Source: Candidatus Omnitrophota bacterium
Lineage (GTDB): Bacteria > Omnitrophota > Gorgyraeia > Aquiviventales > Aquiviventaceae
DNA length: 7,369 bases
Direction of reading: 5' to 3'
Assembly (NCBI GenBank): GCA_020057015.1
Contig: JAGVGS010000150.1
Span: 1 to 7,369 of the forward strand
Below the pieces are notes generated by a model. That model saw only the letters and a list, made by a program, of their open reading frames with translations. It did no database searches and was not told where the DNA came from. The position numbers and the translations under genes are program-made. Below are positions 1-5,940 of the stretch, piece by piece. Each line of letters opens with the position of its first letter. Position 1 is the first letter of the stretch.

Positions 1-1142
1 ACGCGGCCCGGCTCGTCGAGGCCCTGCGGGCCGCCGAGCCCGCCCTCCAGTGTACCGCCCTCGGAGGGCCGGCCTTACAGCAGGCCGGCGTCACGCTGCT
101 CGATGACCTCACCGCCACTGCGGCCATCGGGCCCTTCGACGCCTCGCGGCATTTTGGTCGGCTCCTGCACGCCAAGAAGCTTCTCGCCGCGCACCTGCAA
201 GCCCATCGCCCGGATCTGGTCCTCCTCGTCGATTTCGGCGACTTCAACCTGCCGGTCATCGCGCCGCTCGTCAAACGCCTAGGGATCCCTGTCGCCTACT
301 ACATCAGCCCGCAGCTGTGGGCCTGGGGGCGCTTTCGCCTGCGCTATGTACGGCGCTACGTTGACCACATGATCGTTTTTTTCCCGTTCGAAGAGGCGTT
401 CTATCGTGCCGCGGGCGTGCCGGTCACGTGGGTGGGGCACCCGCTCATGGAGCAGGCCCCGCCGGCGCGCACGAAAGAGGCGGCCGCACTTGCCTTCGGC
501 CTGAACGCCTGGCGGCGCACAGTCGGGTTGCTGCCGGGCTCACGGGCGCATGAGCTGGAGCGCCACTTGCCCCTCATGCTGCAGATCGCCCGGCGCATCG
601 CCTGGCGGATGCCTGGCGTGCAATTTCTCCTCCCGAAGGCCCCTGGGGTGGCCAGCGACTGGCTGCAGCGCCAGCTCGCACAAGCCGGCGTCGAGGTGGT
701 GGTGGCCGAGGGGCCGATCGCCGATGCGCTGCAATGCATGGAAGCGGCGGTGGTGGCCTCCGGCACCGCCACACTCGAGACCGCATTGGCCGGCGTGCCC
801 ATGGCCGTGGTGTACCGCACGTCGTGGCCGACCTATGTGATCGCCTCGTTGGCCGTGAAGATTCCCGACATTGCGCTAGTCAATGTGGTCGCCGGCCGGC
901 GTATTGTCCCGGAGTTTGTGCAGCATCGCGCGCATCCTCGGCGCGTGGGCGATGAAGTGGTGGCCCTGTTGCGGGATGAGCCGCGCCGCGAGGCGATGCA
1001 AGCCGCCCTGCGCGAAGTGCGGGCAACGCTCGGCAGCCCAGGCGCGGCACAACGCGCGGCGGCGGTGGTGCTCAGTGTTCTGAGGAAAAACTCCCCGGCG
1101 GCAGGATCGAACGCACGTCCTCAAGGCTCACGAAGCCCTTGA
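1..1142 (+). CDS. lpxB: Lipid-A-disaccharide synthase LpxB (5'-partial)
   Basis: LpxB joins UDP-2,3-diacylglucosamine and 2,3-diacylglucosamine 1-phosphate (lipid X) into the lipid A disaccharide at the inner membrane, in the Raetz pathway. The frame is open from the window edge (first whole codon at base 3), giving 379 visible residues and a TGA stop. Family signatures in order, numbered on the visible protein: DFGDFNL at 77-83, YYISPQLWAWG at 99-109, FPFE at 127-130, VGHPL at 144-148, LLPGSR at 176-181, SGTATLE at 253-259 and the VNVVAGRR..PEFVQ block at 293-307. These are the GT19 hallmarks. The visible start (AARLVEAL) normally follows the GExSGD motif, so only about 20 N-terminal residues are missing. 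The last 17 or so residues (RKNSPAAGS...RSP) look like a non-conserved tail; they are encoded antisense to the end of the convergent small gene. The internal ATG at 369 is not the true start, because conserved sequence lies upstream of it. The family call is very secure. Confidence 0.96.
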   Translation, partial: AARLVEALRAAEPALQCTALGGPALQQAGVTLLDDLTATAAIGPFDASRHFGRLLHAKKLLAAHLQAHRPDLVLLVDFGDFNLPVIAPLVKRLGIPVAYYISPQLWAWGRFRLRYVRRYVDHMIVFFPFEEAFYRAAGVPVTWVGHPLMEQAPPARTKEAAALAFGLNAWRRTVGLLPGSRAHELERHLPLMLQIARRIAWRMPGVQFLLPKAPGVASDWLQRQLAQAGVEVVVAEGPIADALQCMEAAVVASGTATLETALAGVPMAVVYRTSWPTYVIASLAVKIPDIALVNVVAGRRIVPEFVQHRAHPRRVGDEVVALLRDEPRREAMQAALREVRATLGSPGAAQRAAAVVLSVLRKNSPAAGSNARPQGSRSP

Positions 1143-1383
1143 GAGGATTGTTGGTGCTGGGCGACTCCAGCACCAGGAACTCGCGCTCGCCGATGCGCAG
1201 CACATCGAGCACGCGCGCTCGCTTGATCGTCGAGGCCTGGTTGGCCCCGGTGTTGTAGACAATCTCGTAGTACACCGCTTCATCCACCCCGCTGATCGCC
1301 GCTGCGGCTCCTGAGCCGCCTAAGGCCGCCAGCCACACGGCCAGGGCCAACCGTCTTAGGCCACGTGGGTTAACTTTTCGCAT
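1072..1383 (-). CDS. Small secreted protein of unknown function, possible Sm-like beta fold
   Basis: This 103-residue protein is not a family I recognise. Residues 1-29 look like a Sec signal peptide: a basic n-region (MRKVNPRGLRR), a hydrophobic core (LALAVWLAALGG) and an alanine-rich end with a possible cleavage site near AAAA-IS. The mature part of about 74 residues has alternating hydrophobic stretches (AVYYEIVYN, RARVLDVLRIGEREFLVLES, GFVSLEDVRSI). That pattern resembles small beta-barrels of the Sm/SH3 type, where a 'K/R-x-V...F-L-V-L-E...G-F-V-x-L-x-x-I/V-R-S-I' rhythm is common; this is inference from pattern only. The ATG lies inside the last codons of the upstream permease gene (14-bp overlap) and has a strong AAGGAGGG ribosome site at 1388-1395, so translation is well supported and probably coupled to the permease. 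The 3' end overlaps lpxB convergently by 71 bp. The predicted location is periplasm or outer face. It has no obvious link to nitrogen metabolism except its position. Confidence 0.75.
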   Translation of the reverse strand: MRKVNPRGLRRLALAVWLAALGGSGAAAAISGVDEAVYYEIVYNTGANQASTIKRARVLDVLRIGEREFLVLESPSTNNPLKGFVSLEDVRSILPPGSFSSEH

Positions 1384-3307
1384 CCAACCCTCCTTGCCCG
1401 GTCATCACCCACACGCGGCCGGGCGCGTTGCGGATCACATAATCCACCGTCGTGCTGAGCGGGGAGCGCCCTGGCGGGGCCGCGGGCCGAGGCCGCGAGG
1501 CCAGGATGATCAGGTCGAATGCGCCGGCGCGCGCGATATCGACGATCGTCTCCCCTGCGGTCCGGGACTGCTGCACCTGGGCCGCAATCGGCACCTCGTA
1601 CTCGCGGCCGATCGCTTGCACCTGCTGGAGAATAGAGTCGGCCACCGCCAGTTTCTCAGGGAAAAACGTGTCCAGCGGCAGTGAGGGGGGGATTTCGATC
1701 ACGTGCAGAGCAATCGCTTCCGCCCCATGGGTTTTCGCCAGGCGCGCGGCAGCCTGAATGGTTTCGCTCAGGTGCGCGCTGGTGATGGGCACCAGGATTT
1801 TCTTGAAGCGCACCGGATGAAAGTCCGGCATCTGCAGCCGCTCGATCTCCACGCGGCCGGCGGCAGGCAGCTTTTGCTGCCGACGGTACCAGAAATAGGA
1901 CACCAGCCCCACCCCCATCCACAGAAAGCCGAGATTCCGCCCCGAGGGCTTGGTGAGGATCACGTCAATCCACACCGCCACCGTGCCCAGCAGCCCGATG
2001 ATGGCCGTGATCGGCAGCGCCGTGCGTCCGAAATGCAGGTTGCCGCGGATGAAAAACGGCCGGCGCATATCGGGCTGGCGCGCCCGCAGGCCCAGCAGCG
2101 AAAGATGCGCCAGCGCAAAGGAGAGCATCGCACCAAAGTTGTAGAGATCGGCAATATGCGTCAAGTGCCTGGCCACGGCGACGATGGTGCCGGCAATCAC
2201 GGTGAAGACGATCAGTGAGACATACGGCGTTTTATAGCGAGGGTGCAGCTTGTAGAACAGCCGCGGCAGGGTGAAATGCTCGCTCATGGCGAATGTCAGG
2301 CGCGAGGCCCCGATCAGGCCGGCGTTGGCGGCCACAAACAGGATCGTGGCCCCCAAGAGCCCGACCCACGGGGCGAGATATTGCCGCCCAAACGGAATGG
2401 AGGCCGCGATGCCGGCAATGGGGTCTTCGAGATAGTGGGTCGTCAGCTCCTGCGGGCTGAGCGCGCTGAGCGCAATCGACGAGATGCCGAAATAGAGCAC
2501 GAGCAGGGTCACCATGGTCGCCATCATGGCACGCGGCACGGAGCGATGGGGCCGACGCGCCTCGCCGGCGAGCTGGGAGATCGACTCGATGCCGATATAC
2601 GCCACCATAGCCATCCCGACCCCTTTCCAAAAACTGGGCCACGTGGGCGACCAGGGGGCATCGATGCCGATCTGCATGCCGATCCACAGCTGCTGCAGCT
2701 GGTGCAGAAACTGCGCGGGATGCAGGATGTGCATCAGGAAGATGAGGCCGAAGGTGATGATGGCCAGCTGAGTGGCGATGTCAAAGATGCACAAGAGCAG
2801 CGAAATGCGGGCGGATTCCTTGACGCCAAAGATATTGATGCCCAGTAAAATCGTGAGCATCAGCAGCGTGAAGGGCACGTTGCCGATGCTGCTGTTAAGC
2901 GCCGGAAAGAAGTTGCTGAGGTACGGCCCGATGGAAAAGGCGGAGATCGCGATCGTCACGATATAGTCGAGCAGCAGCGCCCAGCCGGCGATGAAGGACA
3001 TGAGATCGTTGAAGGCGTGGCGCGCGAAGCTGCACGAGCCGCCGGATTCGGGCATGGCGGCGGAAAGCTCGGTATAGGTCAGCACCGTGCAGACGAAGAC
3101 CACCCCGGCCATGGCCAGGGCCAAGGGGGTAGCGCCCATGGCGTACAGGGCGGTGACCCCCAGCGCGTAATAGATCGAAGAGCCCACGTCACCGTAGCCG
3201 ATGGCGTAGAGCTGCGGCGCGTTGAGCACGCGGTGCAGGCTGCCCTTATCCACCACCGCCACGCGGCTGGAGGGCTGCTGGGAGAAATCAAAGGTTTGGC
3301 TGGCCAT
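1370..3307 (-). CDS. APC-superfamily amino acid/amine permease with C-terminal universal stress protein domain
   Basis: This 645-residue inner-membrane transporter has two parts. Residues about 30-475 form an APC-type permease with roughly 12 membrane segments, for example near 32-52, 55-78, 98-127, 144-160, 168-192, 228-242, 262-284, 311-335, 362-380, 388-406, 430-450 and 459-474. The unwound first helix reads AIGYGDVGSSIYYALG, and PESGGSCSFARHAFN (86-100) follows; both are typical of the APC-Usp permease group. Residues about 500-637 form a UspA-like domain (KKILVPITSAHLSETIQ at the start, NAPGRVWVMTG at the end). The usual Asp after VP is Thr509, and the ATP loop G-x2-G-x9-G-S/T is degenerate (P606, A609, T619-T620), so nucleotide binding is doubtful. 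The substrate cannot be read from sequence; an amino acid or amine fits the location after glnA. The ATG has no visible Shine-Dalgarno site: only ATTAAACCAT separates it from a long palindrome. No better in-frame start was found. Confidence 0.9.
   Translation of the reverse strand: MASQTFDFSQQPSSRVAVVDKGSLHRVLNAPQLYAIGYGDVGSSIYYALGVTALYAMGATPLALAMAGVVFVCTVLTYTELSAAMPESGGSCSFARHAFNDLMSFIAGWALLLDYIVTIAISAFSIGPYLSNFFPALNSSIGNVPFTLLMLTILLGINIFGVKESARISLLLCIFDIATQLAIITFGLIFLMHILHPAQFLHQLQQLWIGMQIGIDAPWSPTWPSFWKGVGMAMVAYIGIESISQLAGEARRPHRSVPRAMMATMVTLLVLYFGISSIALSALSPQELTTHYLEDPIAGIAASIPFGRQYLAPWVGLLGATILFVAANAGLIGASRLTFAMSEHFTLPRLFYKLHPRYKTPYVSLIVFTVIAGTIVAVARHLTHIADLYNFGAMLSFALAHLSLLGLRARQPDMRRPFFIRGNLHFGRTALPITAIIGLLGTVAVWIDVILTKPSGRNLGFLWMGVGLVSYFWYRRQQKLPAAGRVEIERLQMPDFHPVRFKKILVPITSAHLSETIQAAARLAKTHGAEAIALHVIEIPPSLPLDTFFPEKLAVADSILQQVQAIGREYEVPIAAQVQQSRTAGETIVDIARAGAFDLIILASRPRPAAPPGRSPLSTTVDYVIRNAPGRVWVMTGQGGLDAKS
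1388..1395 (-). promoter_or_regulatory. Strong ribosome binding site for the small secreted protein
   Basis: On the - strand the sequence AAGGAGGG is followed by TTGG and the ATG at 1383. It lies inside the coding sequence of the permease, whose stop codon is at 1370-1372. It fixes the start of the small gene and supports translational coupling. Confidence 0.75.
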
Positions 3308-3317
3308 ATGGTTTAAT

Positions 3318-3384
3318 CGGGGACAGGCACCATTAATCTCGTGCTAGCAGGCACTAAACGCAAGATTAATGGTGCCTGTCCCCG
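3318..3384. repeat. Perfect 22-bp inverted repeat, REP/MITE-like palindrome
   Basis: The arms at 3318-3339 (beginning CGGGGACAGGCACCATTAAT) and 3363-3384 (ending ATTAATGGTGCCTGTCCCCG) are exact reverse complements over 22 bp. They are separated by 23 nt that contain the palindrome TGCTAGCA (3342-3349). The GGGGACAGGCACC / GGTGCCTGTCCCC ends are, from memory, a recurrent intergenic repeat type in several uncultured bacterial lineages, sometimes found near REP-associated (IS200-like) tyrosine transposases; that link is inference, and no transposase is in this window. The element fills most of the 92-bp gap between the glnA stop and the permease start. It could act as an mRNA-stabilising 3' hairpin for glnA. 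It is not a standard terminator for the - strand, because no T-run follows it in that direction; a GTTTTTA run follows only on the + strand, where no gene would need it. Confidence 0.85.
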
Positions 3385-3399
3385 TTTTTACCGCTCTTA

Positions 3400-4749
3400 T
3401 TATAGCAGCGGCAGGTAGGTTTTCACTTCGTAGTCGGTCAGCGCGCGGCAGTAGCGATCGTATTCGATTTTCTTGTTCTCCAGGAACAACTGGTACACGT
3501 GCTCGCCCAGCGCCCGCCGCAGCAAGGCGCTGCCTTCGGCCAGCTCGATGGCCTTGCCCATCTGGCTGGGCAGTTGCGCGATGCCCCGCCGGGTGCGCTC
3601 GGCTGCGGCCATCGCAAACACGTTCTCTTCGGTAGCCGGCGGCAGCGGGTATTGTTTCTCGATCCCTTCCAGGCCGGCGGCCAGCAGCACGCTGAAGGCC
3701 AGGTACGGGTTGCACGCCGGGTCAGGCGAGCGCAGCTCGATGCGGGTGGAGCCCTCCTTGCCCGGCTTGTACATCGGGATGCGGATCAAGTCCGAGCGGT
3801 TATGCTGCGCCCAGGTTACGTACACCGGTGCTTCAAAGCCCGGCACCAGGCGCTTATAGGAATTGACCCATTGGTTGAGTACCAGCGTGATCTCCGGGGC
3901 GCGCTTCAAGAGCCCGGCCATGAAGTGCTTGGCGGTCTTGGACAGGTGCAGCTTGTCTTTGCTGTCGAAGAACGCGTTGCGCGCGCCTTGAAACAGCGAG
4001 GCGTTCACGTGCATGCCCGAGCCGTTGTGACCGGCCAGGGGCTTGGGCATGAAGGTGGCGTAGACGCCGTGCTTGAAGGCGATCTCCTTCACCACCAAGC
4101 GATAGGTCATCACGTTATCCGCCATCGTCAGCGCGTCGGTGTAGCGGAAATCGATCTCGTGCTGGGAGGGCGCGGCTTCATGGTGCGAGTATTCGATGCC
4201 GATCCCCATCTCCTCCATCGCGAGGATGATGTCGCGCCGCAGGTCTGAGGCCGCATCCAGCGGGGTGAGGTCGAAATAGCCGCCTGCATCGAGAGGCGTC
4301 GGGTCCTCGGCGCTCTTGAAGACGAAAAACTCCAGCTCCGGCCCCACGTAAAAGGTAAAGCCGAGCTTCGCGGCTTGGGCGAGATTGCGCTTCAAGACTT
4401 GTCGCGGATCGCCCTCAAAGAGCCGCCCGCCGGGGTAGGCCACGTCGCAGAACATGCGCGCCACCGCATTTTCCTTGGGCCGCCAGGGCAGCAGGCAGAA
4501 GGTGTTGGGGTCGGGCAGCGCGAGCATGTCGGACTCATCGATGCGCGCAAAGCCCTTGATGGCGGAGCCATCGAAGCCCATCCCCTCTTCGAGCGCTTGC
4601 TCGAGCTCGTCAATGGTGATGGCGAAGCTCTTGAGCATGCCGAGAATATCAGTGAACCAGAGGCGGATAAACCGCACGTCATGCTCCTTGGCCAGGCGCA
4701 GGACGTATTCTTTATCTTTTCGCAGCGGCCGCCGGGCGTGCTTGGGCAT
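3400..4749 (-). CDS. glnA: Glutamine synthetase, type I (alpha-like)
   Basis: The enzyme condenses glutamate, ammonium and ATP to glutamine in the cytoplasm and is normally a dodecamer. Its 449 residues match the length of GSI-alpha enzymes and align throughout with Bacillus GlnA. Visible signatures are: FTDILG (32-37), FDGSAIKGF (59-67) with ammonium-site Asp60, GPELEFF (136-142) with metal ligands Glu138 and Glu140, SHHEAAPSQHEIDF (188-201) with Glu191 and Glu198, NGSGMHVN (242-249) with His247, PGFEAPVYV (303-311) with flap Glu306, NRS (317-319), and RIELRSPDP (336-344). Arg69 in GFARI matches the Arg62 feedback-inhibition site of Bacillus GlnA. The adenylylation motif NLYDLPPE of GSI-beta is absent; the region reads ENVFAMAAAERTRRGI (375-390). 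The start is supported by AAGGGGA at 4756-4762, 6 nt from the ATG. The gene overlaps the preceding amidotransferase gene by 38 bp, so the two are probably translated together. The retained ammonium, metal and flap residues favour true glutamine synthetase over gamma-glutamylpolyamine synthetase. Confidence 0.96.
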   Translation of the reverse strand: MPKHARRPLRKDKEYVLRLAKEHDVRFIRLWFTDILGMLKSFAITIDELEQALEEGMGFDGSAIKGFARIDESDMLALPDPNTFCLLPWRPKENAVARMFCDVAYPGGRLFEGDPRQVLKRNLAQAAKLGFTFYVGPELEFFVFKSAEDPTPLDAGGYFDLTPLDAASDLRRDIILAMEEMGIGIEYSHHEAAPSQHEIDFRYTDALTMADNVMTYRLVVKEIAFKHGVYATFMPKPLAGHNGSGMHVNASLFQGARNAFFDSKDKLHLSKTAKHFMAGLLKRAPEITLVLNQWVNSYKRLVPGFEAPVYVTWAQHNRSDLIRIPMYKPGKEGSTRIELRSPDPACNPYLAFSVLLAAGLEGIEKQYPLPPATEENVFAMAAAERTRRGIAQLPSQMGKAIELAEGSALLRRALGEHVYQLFLENKKIEYDRYCRALTDYEVKTYLPLL

Positions 4750-5470
4750 GGGGCTTCCCCTTGATGATCAGGCGCATGAACGCCTGGGCGACATGGTCGG
4801 ACAATTGCTTCAGGCGCGGCAAGTGCTGGGGCACCTGCTGGCGGATCGTTGATGGATCGATGACCCCTTTGAGCGATGCGAGCTCCGCCTGATTGACTTG
4901 CAGCCAGGCGCGGATCATCGCCTCAGTGACTTCCACGTGAAATTGTAAACCGTACACATTGGGGCCATAACGAAAGGCCTGTTGCGCGCACAACGGAGCG
5001 CTCGCCAGCTGCACCGCCCCTTTGGGCAGCGTAAAGGTATCGCCGTGCCACTGAAAGACCGTCTCGGTCTGGCCGAAGACCGTCATCAGCGGATCGCCCT
5101 CAGCTCCAGGCTCGCGCATCAGCGGATACCAGCCGATTTCCTTCTGCTCGTTCTTCGAGACTCTGGCACCTAATGCCGTGGCCAGCAGCTGCGCACCTAA
5201 ACAGACGCCGAGAATCGGCTTCTGCGCCTTGAGGGCCTGCTGCAACAGTGTGATCTCGCGCTTCAGATACGGGGATGTCGACAGTTCAGACGCGCTCTGT
5301 GGCCCGCCCATCACCACGAGGGCATCGCATGCTTCCACCGCCGCCGGCCAGGCAGCCTTGGCCTCGTAAGCCTTCAGCGTGCGGATGGCCGCACCAGCAG
5401 CCTTAAAGACCGGCGCGAAGGTCCCCAGCCGCTCATGCGGCACCTGCTCAATCACGAGGATGGTCGCCAT
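4712..5470 (-). CDS. Class I glutamine amidotransferase-like protein (GMP synthase-type GATase domain)
   Basis: This stand-alone 252-residue protein has a class I GATase fold. The nucleophile elbow is GVCLGAQLLA, with Cys90, and the His-x-Glu pair sits in YGLQFHVEVTE, with His178 and Glu180, so the whole triad is present. MGGPQSA (54-60) gives the oxyanion-side glycines, and QWHGDTFTLP (140-149) is typical of the free-standing GATase1 (YfeJ-like) group related to the GMP synthase amidotransferase domain. It should hydrolyse glutamine or another gamma-glutamyl amide in the cytoplasm; no synthase partner is encoded nearby, so the true substrate is open. Location between PII and glnA, with a 38-bp overlap into glnA, argues for a role in glutamine or gamma-glutamyl turnover. 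The C-terminal tail (about 235-252, rich in Ala and basic residues) lies in the overlap. The ATG has no clear Shine-Dalgarno site upstream. It is not a close match to the PuuD (C26) hydrolases as far as I can tell. Confidence 0.88.
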   Translation of the reverse strand: MATILVIEQVPHERLGTFAPVFKAAGAAIRTLKAYEAKAAWPAAVEACDALVVMGGPQSASELSTSPYLKREITLLQQALKAQKPILGVCLGAQLLATALGARVSKNEQKEIGWYPLMREPGAEGDPLMTVFGQTETVFQWHGDTFTLPKGAVQLASAPLCAQQAFRYGPNVYGLQFHVEVTEAMIRAWLQVNQAELASLKGVIDPSTIRQQVPQHLPRLKQLSDHVAQAFMRLIIKGKPHAQARPAAAAKR

Positions 5471-5498
5471 GGGAGAAGCTGTATTCTACCCCAAAGAG

Positions 5499-5536
5499 GC
5501 CAAGCGGAGCGCGAATTCGCGCCCCGCCGGCTTGGC
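5499..5536. repeat. Imperfect palindrome between PII and amidotransferase genes
   Basis: The centre is a perfect 14-bp palindrome, GCGCGAATTCGCGC (5509-5522). It is flanked by GG/CC and then by the arms GCCAAGC (5499-5505) and GCTTGGC (5530-5536), with one mismatch and a 4-nt bulge. The whole can fold as a hairpin of about 16 bp in the 115-bp gap after the PII stop codon. On the - strand it is followed by CTCTTTGGGG, which is a poor T-tract, so it may be a weak terminator or attenuator for amt-glnK or a binding site for a dimeric regulator. The role is inference. Confidence 0.55.
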
Positions 5537-5585
5537 TCCTGCGCGTGCCATCTGTGCCCCCCTCTGCCTGGATCACCGGGTGGGC

Positions 5586-5927
5586 TTACCCGATGGCCAC
5601 GCCCTTGGTTTCTCCGGTCCGAATGCGGACCACATCTGCCAAATCGAGCACGAAAATCTTGCCGTCGCCGATCTTGCCGGTGCGGCTACCCGCGATGATC
5701 GCGTCAATCGCCGGCTGCACGTACGCGGTGTTGACGGCAATCTCCAATTTCACCTTCTTCAGCAAGCCGCCGGTTTCTTTGTGGCTGCGGTACACCTCAG
5801 AGATGCCCTTTTGACGGCCGCGGCCCAGCACGCTGGAGACCGTGACGAGGTGGATGTCCTTCTCTTCAAGCTTCTCGAGCACGTCGTCGAGCCGATCCGG
5901 CTGAATCACGGCGATGATATATTTCAT
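5586..5927 (-). CDS. glnK: PII nitrogen regulatory protein (GlnB/GlnK family)
   Basis: This 113-residue trimeric signalling protein binds ATP/ADP and 2-oxoglutarate and controls ammonium transport and assimilation. It aligns without gaps to E. coli GlnB: RQKG at 38-41 includes Gln39 (ATP/2-oxoglutarate contact), the T-loop is residues 37-55, Lys58 is conserved, the B-loop is TGKIGDGKIFV (83-93) and the C-loop is RIRTGE (101-106). Arg47, which inserts into the Amt pore in the GlnK-AmtB complex, is present (EVYRS). Position 51, the uridylylated tyrosine of proteobacterial PII, is Glu, and position 49 is His and not the phosphorylated serine of cyanobacteria, so neither known modification can occur there. 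The gene starts 13 bp after the amt stop with a strong GGAGGG site at 5935-5940, 7 nt from the ATG. This tight amt-PII pair is the classical glnK-amtB arrangement in reverse order and supports the glnK name over glnB. Confidence 0.95.
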   Translation of the reverse strand: MKYIIAVIQPDRLDDVLEKLEEKDIHLVTVSSVLGRGRQKGISEVYRSHKETGGLLKKVKLEIAVNTAYVQPAIDAIIAGSRTGKIGDGKIFVLDLADVVRIRTGETKGVAIG

Positions 5928-5940
5928 CGTAGCGCCCTCC

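Noticed and set aside
369..371. ATG at 369 as the lpxB start
   Set aside because: Conserved LpxB motifs (DFGDFNL, YYISPQLWAWG) are encoded in the same frame upstream, so the gene continues beyond the left edge.
401..820. 139-residue open frame antisense to lpxB
   Set aside because: It lies wholly inside a well-supported gene, its composition is that of a GC-rich shadow frame, and it has no recognisable motif.
1703..2848. Two long + strand open frames (171 and 201 residues) opposite the permease
   Set aside because: They are rich in Gln, Arg, His and Gly, as expected from reverse reading of GC-rich membrane-protein codons, and have no domain signature.
3363..3390. Hairpin followed by GTTTTTA as a rho-independent terminator
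   Set aside because: The T-run follows the hairpin only on the + strand, where no gene reads in; on the - strand (glnA) the hairpin is followed by GATTAAACC.
3499..4248. 249-residue + strand open frame opposite glnA
   Set aside because: It is fully antisense to glnA, which has all its catalytic motifs; the frame is a by-product of codon bias.
5535..5550. Sigma-54 promoter before the amidotransferase (TGGCAC on the - strand)
   Set aside because: The -24-like TGGCAC is present, but the -12 part reads GGAGC in place of TTGCW, and the GG-to-GC spacing is off by one.
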